Positions 53,177 to 61,504 of a stretch of 64,000 bases of DNA are shown here, piece by piece; positions within the stretch are counted from its first letter, which is position 1; every line of letters begins with the position of its first letter. The stretch covers positions 1 to 64,000 of the forward strand of contig NZ_FUXP01000012.1 of the NCBI RefSeq assembly GCF_900167055.1. The letters are read 5' to 3'. Source of the stretch: Lysobacter spongiicola DSM 21749. Lineage in GTDB: Bacteria > Pseudomonadota > Gammaproteobacteria > Xanthomonadales > Xanthomonadaceae. The translations under genes and the position numbers were made by a program. Below the pieces are notes generated by a model. It was not told the DNA's origin. It worked only from the letters and a program-made list of their open reading frames with translations, and ran no database searches.

Positions 53177-54185
53177 TCCCAAGAACAAGGAAGAGCCGCT
53201 GACCGGCGTGCAGCGTGCCGCGGTGGTGCTGCTGTCGCTGGGCGAGGCACAGGCGGCCGAAGTGCTCAAGCACATGGGCGCCAAGGAAGTGCAGAAGCTC
53301 GGCATGGCCATGACCTCGGTCGGCGGCGTCTCGCGCAATACCGTGGCCGCGGTGTTCGAGGATTTCGTCGAAACCCTGGCCCAGCCCAGCGCGATCGGTG
53401 CCGGCGCCGACGACTACATCCGCGCGGTCCTGACCCAGGCCCTGGGCGAGGAGCGTGCCGGCAGCCTCATCGACCGCATCCTTGCCGGCCGCAACACCTC
53501 CGGGCTCGACACCCTGAAGTGGATGGAGCCGCGCGCGATCGCCGAGCTGGTGCGCAACGAGCACCCGCAGATCATCGCCATCGTCATGGCCCACCTGGAT
53601 GAAGACCAGGCCGCCGAGGTGCTCAAGTGCCTCACCGACCGCGTTCGCGCCGACGTGCTGCTGCGCATCGCCACGCTGGACGGCATCCCGCCCAATGCGC
53701 TGAACGAGCTCAACGACGTGATGGCGCGCCAGTTCGCCGGCAGCCAGAACCTGAAGTCGTCCTCGGTGGGCGGCGTGCGGGTGGCCGCCAACATCCTCAA
53801 TTTCATGGACACCGGGCAGGACGAACAGATCCTCGGCGCGATCAGCGAGATCGACGAGCCGCTCGGCGTCCAGATCCGTGACCTGATGTTCGTATTCGAC
53901 AACCTGGCCGAGATCGACGACCGCGCCATCCAGACGGTGCTGCGCGAGATTTCCACCGAGAAGCTGGCACTGGCCCTGCGCGGCGCCGACCAGAAGGTGC
54001 GCGAGAAGATCACCACCAACATGTCCCAGCGCGCGGCCGAGATCCTGCTAGAGGACATGGAGGCCCGCGGGCCGGTGCGCCTGGCCGAGGTCGAAGCCGC
54101 ACAGAAGGAGATCCTGGCCGAGGTGCGCAAGATGGCCGACGCCGGCACCATCCAGCTCGCCGCCAAGGCCGAGGCGTTCGTATGA
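53169..54185 (+). CDS. fliG: Flagellar motor switch protein FliG
   Basis: This 338-residue rotor protein couples stator torque to rotation and sets switching with FliM and FliN. It shows GVQRAAVVLLSLGEAQAAEV, EHPQIIAIVMAHLDEDQAAE, the EHPQ motif, and the C-terminal charged torque helix region (LREISTEKLALALRGADQKV and REKITTNMSQRAA). The ATG at 53169 lies inside the fliF end; a TTG three codons earlier is less likely. The length is normal. Confidence 0.97.
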   Translation: MADPKNKEEPLTGVQRAAVVLLSLGEAQAAEVLKHMGAKEVQKLGMAMTSVGGVSRNTVAAVFEDFVETLAQPSAIGAGADDYIRAVLTQALGEERAGSLIDRILAGRNTSGLDTLKWMEPRAIAELVRNEHPQIIAIVMAHLDEDQAAEVLKCLTDRVRADVLLRIATLDGIPPNALNELNDVMARQFAGSQNLKSSSVGGVRVAANILNFMDTGQDEQILGAISEIDEPLGVQIRDLMFVFDNLAEIDDRAIQTVLREISTEKLALALRGADQKVREKITTNMSQRAAEILLEDMEARGPVRLAEVEAAQKEILAEVRKMADAGTIQLAAKAEAFV

Positions 54186-54817
54186 TCGCCCTGGCCGATG
54201 GCATGCACGCGGTGCGCTGGACGGCGCCGGACCTGGACCTGGCCGCCCACCCCGCCCCGGTGGTCGAGGAAGAGCCCGCACCGCGGCTGCCCAGCGTCGA
54301 GGAAATCCAGGCGCTGGAACAGGCCGCGCGCGAGGAAGGCTATGCCGCCGGCCACGCCGAGGGGCTGGCCTCGGGCCAGGCCGAGATCCGCCGCATGATC
54401 GCCCAGATCGAAGGCATCCTCGATGGCTTCACCCGGCCGCTGTCGCGGCTGGACGACGAGGTGGCCGATGCACTGGGCGAGCTGGCGGTGCGCATCGCCG
54501 GCAACCTGCTGGGCCGCACCTACCAGGCCGATCCCACCCTGCTGGCCGACCTGGTCCGCGAGGCGCTGGACGCCGTCGGCACCAGCTCGCGCGAGATCGA
54601 ACTGCGCCTGCACCCCGACGACCTCGGCGTGCTGGCACCGCACCTGGCGGGCCTGAGCGGCGTGCGCCTGACCGCGGACACATCGCTGGCCCGCGGCGAA
54701 CTGCGCCTGCACAGCGAAAGCGTGCGCATCGACGGCACCCTCGCCGCCCGCCTGCAGGCCTGCATGGATGTGGCGATGGTCGCCCACCCCCCGCGTGACG
54801 AAGAGGCCATGCCATGA
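54182..54817 (+). CDS. fliH: Flagellar export stator protein FliH
   Basis: This 211-residue protein regulates the FliI ATPase and brings it to the export gate. It has the middle glycine-spaced helix (EGYAAGHAEGLASGQAEIRR, a GxxxG-type pattern) and the C-terminal FliI-binding region (AVRIAGNLLGRTYQADPTLL, and HPDDLGVLAPHL). The ATG overlaps the fliG stop and its own stop overlaps fliI (ATGA in both cases). The length is normal. Confidence 0.94.
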   Translation: MIALADGMHAVRWTAPDLDLAAHPAPVVEEEPAPRLPSVEEIQALEQAAREEGYAAGHAEGLASGQAEIRRMIAQIEGILDGFTRPLSRLDDEVADALGELAVRIAGNLLGRTYQADPTLLADLVREALDAVGTSSREIELRLHPDDLGVLAPHLAGLSGVRLTADTSLARGELRLHSESVRIDGTLAARLQACMDVAMVAHPPRDEEAMP

Positions 54818-56211
54818 GCGGAGTCGCCGCCGAGCAGTGGGAAGAAGTCCGCAACCTGCGCCTGGCCACCCGCCTGGCCGCCGCCAACCCGCAGCCGCCG
54901 TCGCTGGGCCTGGCCCGCGAAGGCGTACTGCGCCGCGCCGTCGGCCTGACCCTGGAGGCTTCCGGCTGCAGTGCCCCGCTGGGCTCGCACGTGCGGGTGG
55001 AAACCGCCGGCGGCCACTGGGTCGACGCCGAGGTGGTCGGCTTCTCGGGCGAACGCACCTTCCTGATGCCCACCGCCGACCTCGCCGGCCTGCTGCCGAA
55101 CGCACGCGTGGTCAGCACCCGCAGCCGCGGCGAAGTCGCCGTTGGCGAAGGCCTGCTGGGCCGGGTGATCGACAGCGACGGCGTGCCGCTGGACGGCCGT
55201 GGCCCGCTGCGGCCGGAAAGCTGGGTCGGCCTCGGGGCGGTACCGATCAACCCGCTGATGCGTGCACCGATCACCCAGTCGCTGGATGTGGGCGTGCGCG
55301 CGATCAACTCGTTGCTGCCGATCGGCCGCGGCCAGCGCATCGGCCTGTTCGCCGGCTCCGGCGTCGGCAAGTCGACGCTGCTGGGCATGATGACCCGCTT
55401 CACCGCCGCCGACGTCATCGTCGTGGGGCTGGTGGGCGAGCGAGGCCGCGAAGTGCGCGACTTCGTCGAGAGCACGCTGGGCGAGGAAGGCATGCGCCGC
55501 GCCGTGGTGGTGGCGGCCCCGGCCGACCGCCCGCCGCTGGCCCGCCTGCACGGCGCCCTGCGTGCCACCGCCATCGCCGAGTGGTATCGGGACCAGGGCT
55601 TGCATGTGCTGTTGCTGATGGATTCCCTCACCCGCTTCGCCCATGCACAGCGCGAGATCGGCCTGTCCGTCGGTGAGCCGCCGACCACCCGCGGCTACCC
55701 GCCGTCGGTCTTCGCCAAGCTGCCGCAACTGGTCGAACGCGCCGGCAACGGCGCCGACGGCCGCGGCTCGATCACCGCGTTCTACACGGTCCTCACCGAA
55801 GGCGACGACCAGCAAGAGCCCATCGCCGACGCCGCGCGCGCCATCCTCGACGGCCACATCGTGCTGACCCGCCGCATCGCCGATGCCGGCCAGTACCCCG
55901 CGATCGACGTTGAGGTCTCCGTCAGCCGCGTCATGCAGGAGATCACCGACCCGGCATGGCGCGCCCGCATCCGCAAGCTCAAGCGCCTGATGGCGGCCTA
56001 CAACACCCAGCGCGACCTGATCGCCATCGGCGCCTACCAGCGCGGCAGCGACCCCAGCGTCGACGAAGCGCTGGCGCGCTGGCCGGCGATCCAGGCCTTC
56101 CTCGGCCAGGACGTCAGCGAAGCCGCCGATGTCCAGTCCAGCCGCGATGCGCTGGCACGCCTGCTCGACGATGTATCCGATACCCCGCAAGCCCCCACCC
56201 AGGAGACGTAG
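54814..56211 (+). CDS. fliI: Flagellar export ATPase FliI
   Basis: This 465-residue ATPase, related to the F1 beta subunit, feeds export substrates to the type III flagellar gate. The P-loop is FAGSGVGKSTL near residue 184. Family blocks include LLPIGRGQRIG, GLVGERGREVRDFVE, LLLMDSLTRFAHAQREIGLS, GEPPTTRGYPPSVFAKLP and DGHIVLTRRIADAGQYPAID. The length is normal. It is coupled to fliH upstream and is five bases before fliJ. Confidence 0.98.
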   Translation: MSGVAAEQWEEVRNLRLATRLAAANPQPPSLGLAREGVLRRAVGLTLEASGCSAPLGSHVRVETAGGHWVDAEVVGFSGERTFLMPTADLAGLLPNARVVSTRSRGEVAVGEGLLGRVIDSDGVPLDGRGPLRPESWVGLGAVPINPLMRAPITQSLDVGVRAINSLLPIGRGQRIGLFAGSGVGKSTLLGMMTRFTAADVIVVGLVGERGREVRDFVESTLGEEGMRRAVVVAAPADRPPLARLHGALRATAIAEWYRDQGLHVLLLMDSLTRFAHAQREIGLSVGEPPTTRGYPPSVFAKLPQLVERAGNGADGRGSITAFYTVLTEGDDQQEPIADAARAILDGHIVLTRRIADAGQYPAIDVEVSVSRVMQEITDPAWRARIRKLKRLMAAYNTQRDLIAIGAYQRGSDPSVDEALARWPAIQAFLGQDVSEAADVQSSRDALARLLDDVSDTPQAPTQET

Positions 56212-56216
56212 CACCC

Positions 56217-56669
56217 ATGCGATCGCAACGACTCGATCCATTGCTCAAGGTGAAGCAGCAACGCCAGGACGATGTCGCCCGCAGGGTGGCGGAGCAGGAT
56301 CGCGTGCTGGCCGAGCAGCAGGCGCGCCTGGAGGCGCTGCGCCGGTATGCCGACGAATACGCCACGCCGGCATCGGCGATGACCAGCCCGGCCCTGCTGG
56401 CCAACCGCCTCGCCTTCCGCGAACGGCTGGACGCCGCCATCGCGCAGCAGAGCCGCGTGGTCGATGACAACCGCCACAAGGGCGATGTCGAACGCACCCG
56501 CCTGCTGCTGGCCAGCCGAGAGACCCACGTGCTCGAGAAGCTCTCCAACAGCTACCGTGCCGAAGAGGCCCGGGTGGACGAGAAGCGCTCCCAGAACGAG
56601 CTCGACGACCTGGGCGCACGGCGCCTGCGCAATGCCGCCCAGGCCGATGAAACGGAGCCGGCGCAGTGA
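56217..56669 (+). CDS. fliJ: Flagellar export chaperone FliJ
   Basis: This 150-residue protein is almost entirely a coiled coil, the F1-gamma-like stalk that works with FliI and FlhA and escorts export chaperones. It begins MRSQRLDPLLKVKQQRQDDV and has long charged helices to about residue 135. Assignment rests on coiled-coil nature, length and position between fliI and fliK. The ATG at 56217 is used; a longer open frame overlapping fliI is a shadow. Confidence 0.92.
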   Translation: MRSQRLDPLLKVKQQRQDDVARRVAEQDRVLAEQQARLEALRRYADEYATPASAMTSPALLANRLAFRERLDAAIAQQSRVVDDNRHKGDVERTRLLLASRETHVLEKLSNSYRAEEARVDEKRSQNELDDLGARRLRNAAQADETEPAQ

Positions 56670-57805
56670 TGCCCGGCGGGCTGCCGGCAGCACCACCCGC
56701 TGCACCGGCCCGGATGGGGTCGTCGAATGGTGCCGCCAAGCCGGGCGACGAAGCCGCCGGTGACGGCTTCGCCGGGATGTTGGCGGGGACCGGAACAGCC
56801 ACTGGAGCCGCGAAAGCGGACCCGGGTGCGAAGACCGCGGACACGGCTGCGACCGGGGACGCCGCCCGCGCGCCCGCAAACGAGGACGCGGCACTTGCCA
56901 CGACCGACAACCCGCCACGCGAAGAGGGGGGGCCGGAACAACTGCTGGCACTGCTCGGCGGGCCCTTCCCGCCGCCGCCCGCCGCGACCGCGCCGGTGGC
57001 GGTATTTGCCCCGCTCGCGGGCGCAGCCGGCTCCGGGTTGCCTTCACTGGCGAAGGGCAGTGGCGGCGCGGAAGCCACGGCGGCGGTGCTCGCCGGGCTC
57101 TCGTCACTCGTGCAGGCGCCTCCCGCGGCGGAGGGTGCAACCACGCCGGCCCCGTTCGCGCCCACCGGCACCGCCGCGATGGCGACGCCCCCGCTCGCGC
57201 CGGCCGCCGTCGCCACCGAGATGGCGGCGCTGCCGCAGGAGTTCGCCAAGGCGCTCGAAATGCTCCAGGGCCGGGACGCCGGCGCGGATACGCTGGCGGA
57301 CACGGCGGGCGGCCCCGAATCCGCCGAGCGACCGCAGGCGACAGTCTCCACCGCCCCGGCGGCCCTCACGCGTGCCAGCCCCGCTGCCCTGGCCTCCGGG
57401 CCGGTGGCCCTGCCCGCCGATCCCGATGCCGGCTTCGACGAAGGCTTCGGCGCGCGGATAGGCTGGCTGGCCGAGCAACGCATCGGCCGCGCCGAGATCC
57501 GGGTCAGCCCCGACCACGCCGGCCCGATCGACGTCCGCCTGCAAATGGACGGCAGCCGCGTGAGCGCCGAGTTCAGCTCCGCCAACGCCGACGTGCGGCA
57601 GGCACTGGAAGCCAGCATGGGCCGCCTGCGCGACCAGCTCGCCCAACACGGCCTGGAACTGGCGCAGGCCGATGTCGGCAGCGGTGGCAGGCAGCCGGGG
57701 CAGGCCCAGGCCGCCGAAGGCCTGGTGCTGGAAGACGGAGCGGCGGAAACCGCCATCTCCGTGGCGCCACTCGTCCGCCGCGGCCTGCTGGACGAATACG
57801 CCTGA
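56669..57805 (+). CDS. fliK: Hook-length control protein FliK
   Basis: This 378-residue protein measures hook length and switches export specificity at FlhB. The N-terminal 250 residues are Ala/Pro/Gly-rich and low in complexity, as in FliK rulers. The C-terminal Flg_hook domain (about 265-350) has RAEIRVSPDHAGPIDVRLQM and VRQALEASMGRLRDQLAQHG. The ATG overlaps the fliJ stop; a GTG one codon earlier is possible. A hairpin follows the stop. Confidence 0.92.
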   Translation: MPGGLPAAPPAAPARMGSSNGAAKPGDEAAGDGFAGMLAGTGTATGAAKADPGAKTADTAATGDAARAPANEDAALATTDNPPREEGGPEQLLALLGGPFPPPPAATAPVAVFAPLAGAAGSGLPSLAKGSGGAEATAAVLAGLSSLVQAPPAAEGATTPAPFAPTGTAAMATPPLAPAAVATEMAALPQEFAKALEMLQGRDAGADTLADTAGGPESAERPQATVSTAPAALTRASPAALASGPVALPADPDAGFDEGFGARIGWLAEQRIGRAEIRVSPDHAGPIDVRLQMDGSRVSAEFSSANADVRQALEASMGRLRDQLAQHGLELAQADVGSGGRQPGQAQAAEGLVLEDGAAETAISVAPLVRRGLLDEYA

Positions 57806-57809
57806 CACC

Positions 57810-57831
57810 GGGCGCCGGATAACCGGCGCCC
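57810..57831 (+). terminator. Hairpin after fliK
   Basis: GGGCGCCGG (57810-57818) pairs with CCGGCGCCC (57823-57831) over a 4-base loop, just after the fliK stop at 57805. No long T-run follows. It separates the fliE operon from the fliL promoter. Confidence 0.6.
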
Positions 57832-57881
57832 GCTTCGTTCAGGATTGCGTCAAAACCCCGACTTCCCCCCGCCGCCGCTCG

Positions 57882-57897
57882 CGGCACGCCCCTTGCA
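57882..57897 (+). promoter_or_regulatory. Sigma-54 type promoter of the fliL operon
   Basis: CGGCACGCCCCTTGCA matches TGGCACG-N4-TTGC except for the first base. It lies 34 bases before fliL, after the fliK hairpin. Confidence 0.7.
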
Positions 57898-57930
57898 CAG
57901 ACCCTGGCAACACCTGTCAGGAGTCATCGC

Positions 57931-58419
57931 GTGTCCACCGAGCCCACCGCCAAGTCCGGCAGCAAACTGCCCTGGATCATCGTCATCGTCCTGCTGCTGG
58001 CGCTTGCCGGCGGCGGCGGATGGTTCTGGTATTCCTCGCGCCAGGCGCCGCCCCCGGCTGACGATGCGGCATCGGCCGAGGCCCCTGCCGGCACGCGTAA
58101 TCCGGCGATGTACTTCCCGCTGGACCCGGCTTTCGTGGTCAACCTCTCCGACGTCGACTCGGTCCGCTACCTGCAGGCCGACGTGCAATTGATGACCCGC
58201 GACATGCCCACCAGCGAAGCGATCGAGCTGCACGCCCCGGCCATCCGCAACCGCCTGTTGCTGCTGTTCGGCCAGTACTCGGCCGACCAGCTCACCCAGC
58301 GCAGCGCCAAGGAGCGCCTGCAGGAGAAGGCCCGCGAGGAAGTGCAGGCGCTGCTCAAGGCCGAAGGCGCCCCCAGCGCCGTCGAAGCCGTCTACTTCAC
58401 CAGCTTCGTGACCCAGTAG
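57931..58419 (+). CDS. fliL: Flagellar basal body protein FliL
   Basis: This 162-residue inner-membrane protein supports the stator around the basal body. It has one membrane helix (LPWIIVIVLLLALAGGGGWF, about 14-33) and a periplasmic domain with YFPLDPAFVVNLSDVDSVRY, AIRNRLLLLFGQYSADQLTQ and the VEAVYFTSFVTQ ending typical of FliL. The start is GTG with CAGGAG upstream. It opens the fliLMNOPQR unit. Confidence 0.95.
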   Translation: MSTEPTAKSGSKLPWIIVIVLLLALAGGGGWFWYSSRQAPPPADDAASAEAPAGTRNPAMYFPLDPAFVVNLSDVDSVRYLQADVQLMTRDMPTSEAIELHAPAIRNRLLLLFGQYSADQLTQRSAKERLQEKAREEVQALLKAEGAPSAVEAVYFTSFVTQ

Positions 58420-58427
58420 GCCGACCG

Positions 58428-59432
58428 ATGAGCGCAGACCTGCTCTCCCAGGACGAGATCGATGCCCTGTTGCACGGCGTGGACAGCGGAGCGGTCGAGG
58501 TCGAAGACCCCGAGCCCACGCCCGGTGAGGCCCGCAGCTACGACTTCGCCAGCCAGGACAAGATCGTCCGTGGCCGCCTGCCGACGCTGGAGATGATCAA
58601 CGAGCGCTTTGCCCGCACCTGGCGCATCGGCCTGTTCAACCTGCTGCGGCGCTCGGCCGACCTGTCCGTGCGCGGCGTCGACATGATGCGCTTCGGCGAG
58701 TACATGCACTCGCTGCAGGTCCCCAACAACCTCAACCTGGTCAAGATGAAGCCGCTGCGCGGCACTGCGCTGGTGGTGTACGAGCCGCGCCTGGTGTTCA
58801 CCGTGGTGGACAACTTCTTCGGCGGCAACGGCAAGTACCACACCCGCATCGAGGGCCGCGAGTTCACGCCCACGGAAATGCGCGTGATCCAGCTGCTGCT
58901 CAAGCAGACCTTCGCCGACCTGGTGGAAGCCTGGGCGCCGGTGATGCCGGTGGAGTTCGAGTACATGAACTCCGAGGTCAACCCGCACTTCGCCAACATC
59001 ATCAGCCCGCGCGAGTACATCGTCGTCAGCCGCTTCCACGTGGAGCTGGAAGGCGGCGGCGGCGAGTTCCACATCTCGATTCCCTACTCGATGCTCGAGC
59101 CGATCCGCGAGCAGCTCGATGCCGGCCTGCAGAGCGACCGGGTCGAACGCGACGAAGGCTGGACCCGCGCGATGCGCGCCCAGCTGCAGGAGGCCGAGGT
59201 CGAGCTGAGCAGCGCGATCGCACATCGGCAGATCAGCCTGCGCGAGCTGTGCCGGCTGAAGGTCGGCGACGTGATCCCGATCGACCTGCCCGAGACGGTG
59301 ACGCTGCAGGTCGAGCAGACCCCGCTGTTCACCGGCTCGTTCGGCACCCACAACGGCCGCAACGCCATCAAGGTCGCGAGCGTGAAACCCGCCCGCGCCG
59401 TCCCCTCCTTCCAGAACCTCATGCAGCCATGA
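58428..59432 (+). CDS. fliM: Flagellar motor switch protein FliM
   Basis: This 334-residue C-ring protein binds phosphorylated CheY through its N-terminus (LLSQDEIDALLHGV, residues 5-18). The CheC-like middle domain (about 50-230) contains FNLLRRSADLSVRGVDMMRF and FGGNGKYHTRIEGREFTPTE. The C-terminal SPOA domain (about 245-325) ends in FTGSFGTHNGRNAIKV. It is full length. Its stop overlaps the fliN start. Confidence 0.98.
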   Translation: MSADLLSQDEIDALLHGVDSGAVEVEDPEPTPGEARSYDFASQDKIVRGRLPTLEMINERFARTWRIGLFNLLRRSADLSVRGVDMMRFGEYMHSLQVPNNLNLVKMKPLRGTALVVYEPRLVFTVVDNFFGGNGKYHTRIEGREFTPTEMRVIQLLLKQTFADLVEAWAPVMPVEFEYMNSEVNPHFANIISPREYIVVSRFHVELEGGGGEFHISIPYSMLEPIREQLDAGLQSDRVERDEGWTRAMRAQLQEAEVELSSAIAHRQISLRELCRLKVGDVIPIDLPETVTLQVEQTPLFTGSFGTHNGRNAIKVASVKPARAVPSFQNLMQP

Positions 59433-59779
59433 ACAACAACGAGACCGCCATGGATACCGAAGAATCCCAGCGCGCCGCCTTCGAGGCCCTGATGCCCGAT
59501 GCCGACGTCAAGGGTGCCGACCTCAACCTCGACGTGATCCTCGATGTGTCGGTGTCGCTGTCGCTCGAAGTCGGCCGCACCCGCATCCCGATCCGCAACC
59601 TGCTGCAGCTCAACCAGGGCTCGGTGGTGGAACTGGAGCGTGGCGCTGGCGAGCCGCTGGACGTGTTCGTCAACGGCACGCTGATCGCCCAGGGCGAAGT
59701 GGTCGTCGTCAACGACCGGTTCGGCGTGCGCTTGACCGACGTGGTCAGCCCGGCCGAGCGGATCAAGCGGCTGCGATGA
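59429..59779 (+). CDS. fliN: Flagellar motor switch protein FliN
   Basis: This 116-residue C-ring protein has the SPOA domain (about 37-115): ILDVSVSLSLEVGRTRIPIR, NLLQLNQGSVVELERGAGEP and LDVFVNGTLIAQGEVVVVND. It is nearly all core, with a short N-terminal tail. The ATG at 59429 overlaps the fliM stop; the ATG at 59450 is an alternative. fliO overlaps its end by four bases. Confidence 0.97.
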   Translation: MNNNETAMDTEESQRAAFEALMPDADVKGADLNLDVILDVSVSLSLEVGRTRIPIRNLLQLNQGSVVELERGAGEPLDVFVNGTLIAQGEVVVVNDRFGVRLTDVVSPAERIKRLR

Positions 59780-60408
59780 GCGCCGCGACCTTCGCCGTCG
59801 AGGCGAACCCCGAGGTGGTCGCGGACCCGCTGCCCGATGCCTCCATGGCGGCCACCAGCGCGGAGGGCCCGGTTCCTGCGTCGGATGCCCCGCCTGCGAC
59901 GGTGGCCGCCACGGATGCCGCGGTAGCCGGGGATGCATCGACGGGGTCCGAAGCCGGTACCACGGCAGCGGCGGAAGCCCATGTCTCGGCCGCACCCGCC
60001 CCGGTGCAGCCGCTGGGCATGGCCACCACCGCCACCACCGCCACCACCGTGCAACCCGCCGCCGAGCCGTTCGCGGCGCCGGCGGGGGATGCCGGCTCGG
60101 TCGGTGGCGCCGTGCTCGCCCTGCTGCTGGTGGTCGGCCTGATCCTGGCGCTGGCCTGGCTCGCACGCCGCATGCCGGGCATCGGTGCCGGCGCTTCAAA
60201 CCCCGCGTTGCGGGTGGTCGGTTCCCTTGCACTCGGTCCGCGCGAGCGGCTGGTGGTGGTGGAAGTCGGCCAGACCCAGCTGCTGCTGGGCGTCGGCAAC
60301 GGCGGCACCCGCACCCTGCACACCCTCGAGGCGCCGCTGCCCGAGGCGGCCGCGTCGACCTCGCCCTTCGCGCAGGTGCTTGCGCAACACTTCGGAAAGA
60401 AGCCATGA
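59776..60408 (+). CDS. fliO: Flagellar export gate assembly protein FliO
   Basis: This 210-residue protein helps FliP assemble in the export gate. It has an unusually long Ala/Thr/Pro-rich N-terminal region (1-110), one membrane helix (VLALLLVVGLILALAWLARR, about 113-132) and a cytoplasmic SPOA-like region (RVVGSLALGPRERLVVVEVG and QTQLLLGVGNGG). FliO is usually 100-150 residues, so the N-terminal extension is the oddity. Later internal starts are possible. Confidence 0.92.
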   Translation: MSAATFAVEANPEVVADPLPDASMAATSAEGPVPASDAPPATVAATDAAVAGDASTGSEAGTTAAAEAHVSAAPAPVQPLGMATTATTATTVQPAAEPFAAPAGDAGSVGGAVLALLLVVGLILALAWLARRMPGIGAGASNPALRVVGSLALGPRERLVVVEVGQTQLLLGVGNGGTRTLHTLEAPLPEAAASTSPFAQVLAQHFGKKP

Positions 60409-61220
60409 CCGGCTGGACCACTCCCCTGCTTCGCCTGCTGATGCTGGCCATGCTCGCGGCCACGCTGATGCTGGCCTCACCCGAGGCCGCCGCACAGGCC
60501 GCGCCGGCCACTGCGCCCACCGCACAGCAGGCGCCCGCGCCGATGCCGAGCCTGCCGGACGTGACCGTCGGCAACGTCGGTGGCGAGGACGTCAGCCTGC
60601 CGTTGCAGGTGCTGCTGCTGATGACCGGCATCACCCTGCTGCCTGCCGCGCTGCTGGGCCTGACCGCCTTCACCCGGATCATCATCGTGCTGGGCCTGCT
60701 GCGACAGGCGCTCGGCACCGGCCAGACCCCGAGCAACCAGGTGCTGCTCGCACTGGCGCTGTTCCTGACGGCGATGGTGATGATGCCGGTGTTCGACCAG
60801 GCCTGGGCCGCCGGCATCTCGCCGTACCTCAATGACGAGATGGACTTCCGCAGCGCCTGGACGGCCTCGATCGAGCCTTTCCGCGGCTTCATGCTGGCGC
60901 AGGTCCGCGAGAACGACCTGATGACCTTCGCCGGCCTGTCCAACAGCGGACCCTACGCCACCCCGGCCGACGTGCCGTTCAGCGTGCTGGCCGCATCGTT
61001 CCTGACCAGCGAGCTCAAGACCGCCTTCGAGATCGCGTTCCTGATCTACATCCCGTTCGTGATCATCGACCTGGTGGTCGCCAGCGTGCTGATGTCGATG
61101 GGCATGATGATGCTCTCGCCGATGCTGATCTCGGCGCCCTTCAAGATCCTGCTGTTCGTGCTGGTCGATGGATGGATCCTGGTGGTCGGCTCGCTGGCCG
61201 CCAGCTTCAACGGGGTCTGA
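60405..61220 (+). CDS. fliP: Flagellar export gate protein FliP
   Basis: This 271-residue inner-membrane protein forms the core of the export gate with FliQ and FliR. A signal peptide (LLMLAMLAATLMLASPEAAA) is followed by the four family helices. Diagnostic blocks are LLLMTGITLLPAALLGLTAF, RIIIVLGLLRQALGTGQTPS, ASFLTSELKTAFEIAFLIY and FVIIDLVVASVLMSMGMMML. The length is normal and the start overlaps the fliO stop. Confidence 0.98.
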   Translation: MTGWTTPLLRLLMLAMLAATLMLASPEAAAQAAPATAPTAQQAPAPMPSLPDVTVGNVGGEDVSLPLQVLLLMTGITLLPAALLGLTAFTRIIIVLGLLRQALGTGQTPSNQVLLALALFLTAMVMMPVFDQAWAAGISPYLNDEMDFRSAWTASIEPFRGFMLAQVRENDLMTFAGLSNSGPYATPADVPFSVLAASFLTSELKTAFEIAFLIYIPFVIIDLVVASVLMSMGMMMLSPMLISAPFKILLFVLVDGWILVVGSLAASFNGV

Positions 61221-61224
61221 GGCG

Positions 61225-61494
61225 ATGACTCCGGAAACCGCACTCACCGAGATTGGCCGTGGCCTGCAGATGGCACTGTTGCTGGGCGCACCGCCGCTGC
61301 TGGCGGTGCTGGTGGTCGGCGTGCTGGTCGGCATCATCCAGGCCGCCACGCAGATCAACGAGCAGACGATCGGCTTCGTGGTGAAGGCCATCGCACTGGC
61401 GGCCACGCTGGCGGTCACCGGGCATTTCCTGCTCGGCAGGATGGTGTCGTTCACGACCGACCTGTTCCACCGCATCCCCCACCTGATCGGCTGA
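61225..61494 (+). CDS. fliQ: Flagellar export gate protein FliQ
   Basis: This 89-residue protein has two membrane helices (about 15-38 and 52-75) and belongs to the export gate with FliP and FliR. VLVGIIQAATQINEQTIGFV is the diagnostic block. The ATG at 61225, four bases after fliP, gives the normal length; the upstream in-frame extension is a shadow of fliP. Confidence 0.97.
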   Translation: MTPETALTEIGRGLQMALLLGAPPLLAVLVVGVLVGIIQAATQINEQTIGFVVKAIALAATLAVTGHFLLGRMVSFTTDLFHRIPHLIG

Positions 61495-61504
61495 CGACCG
61501 CGGC

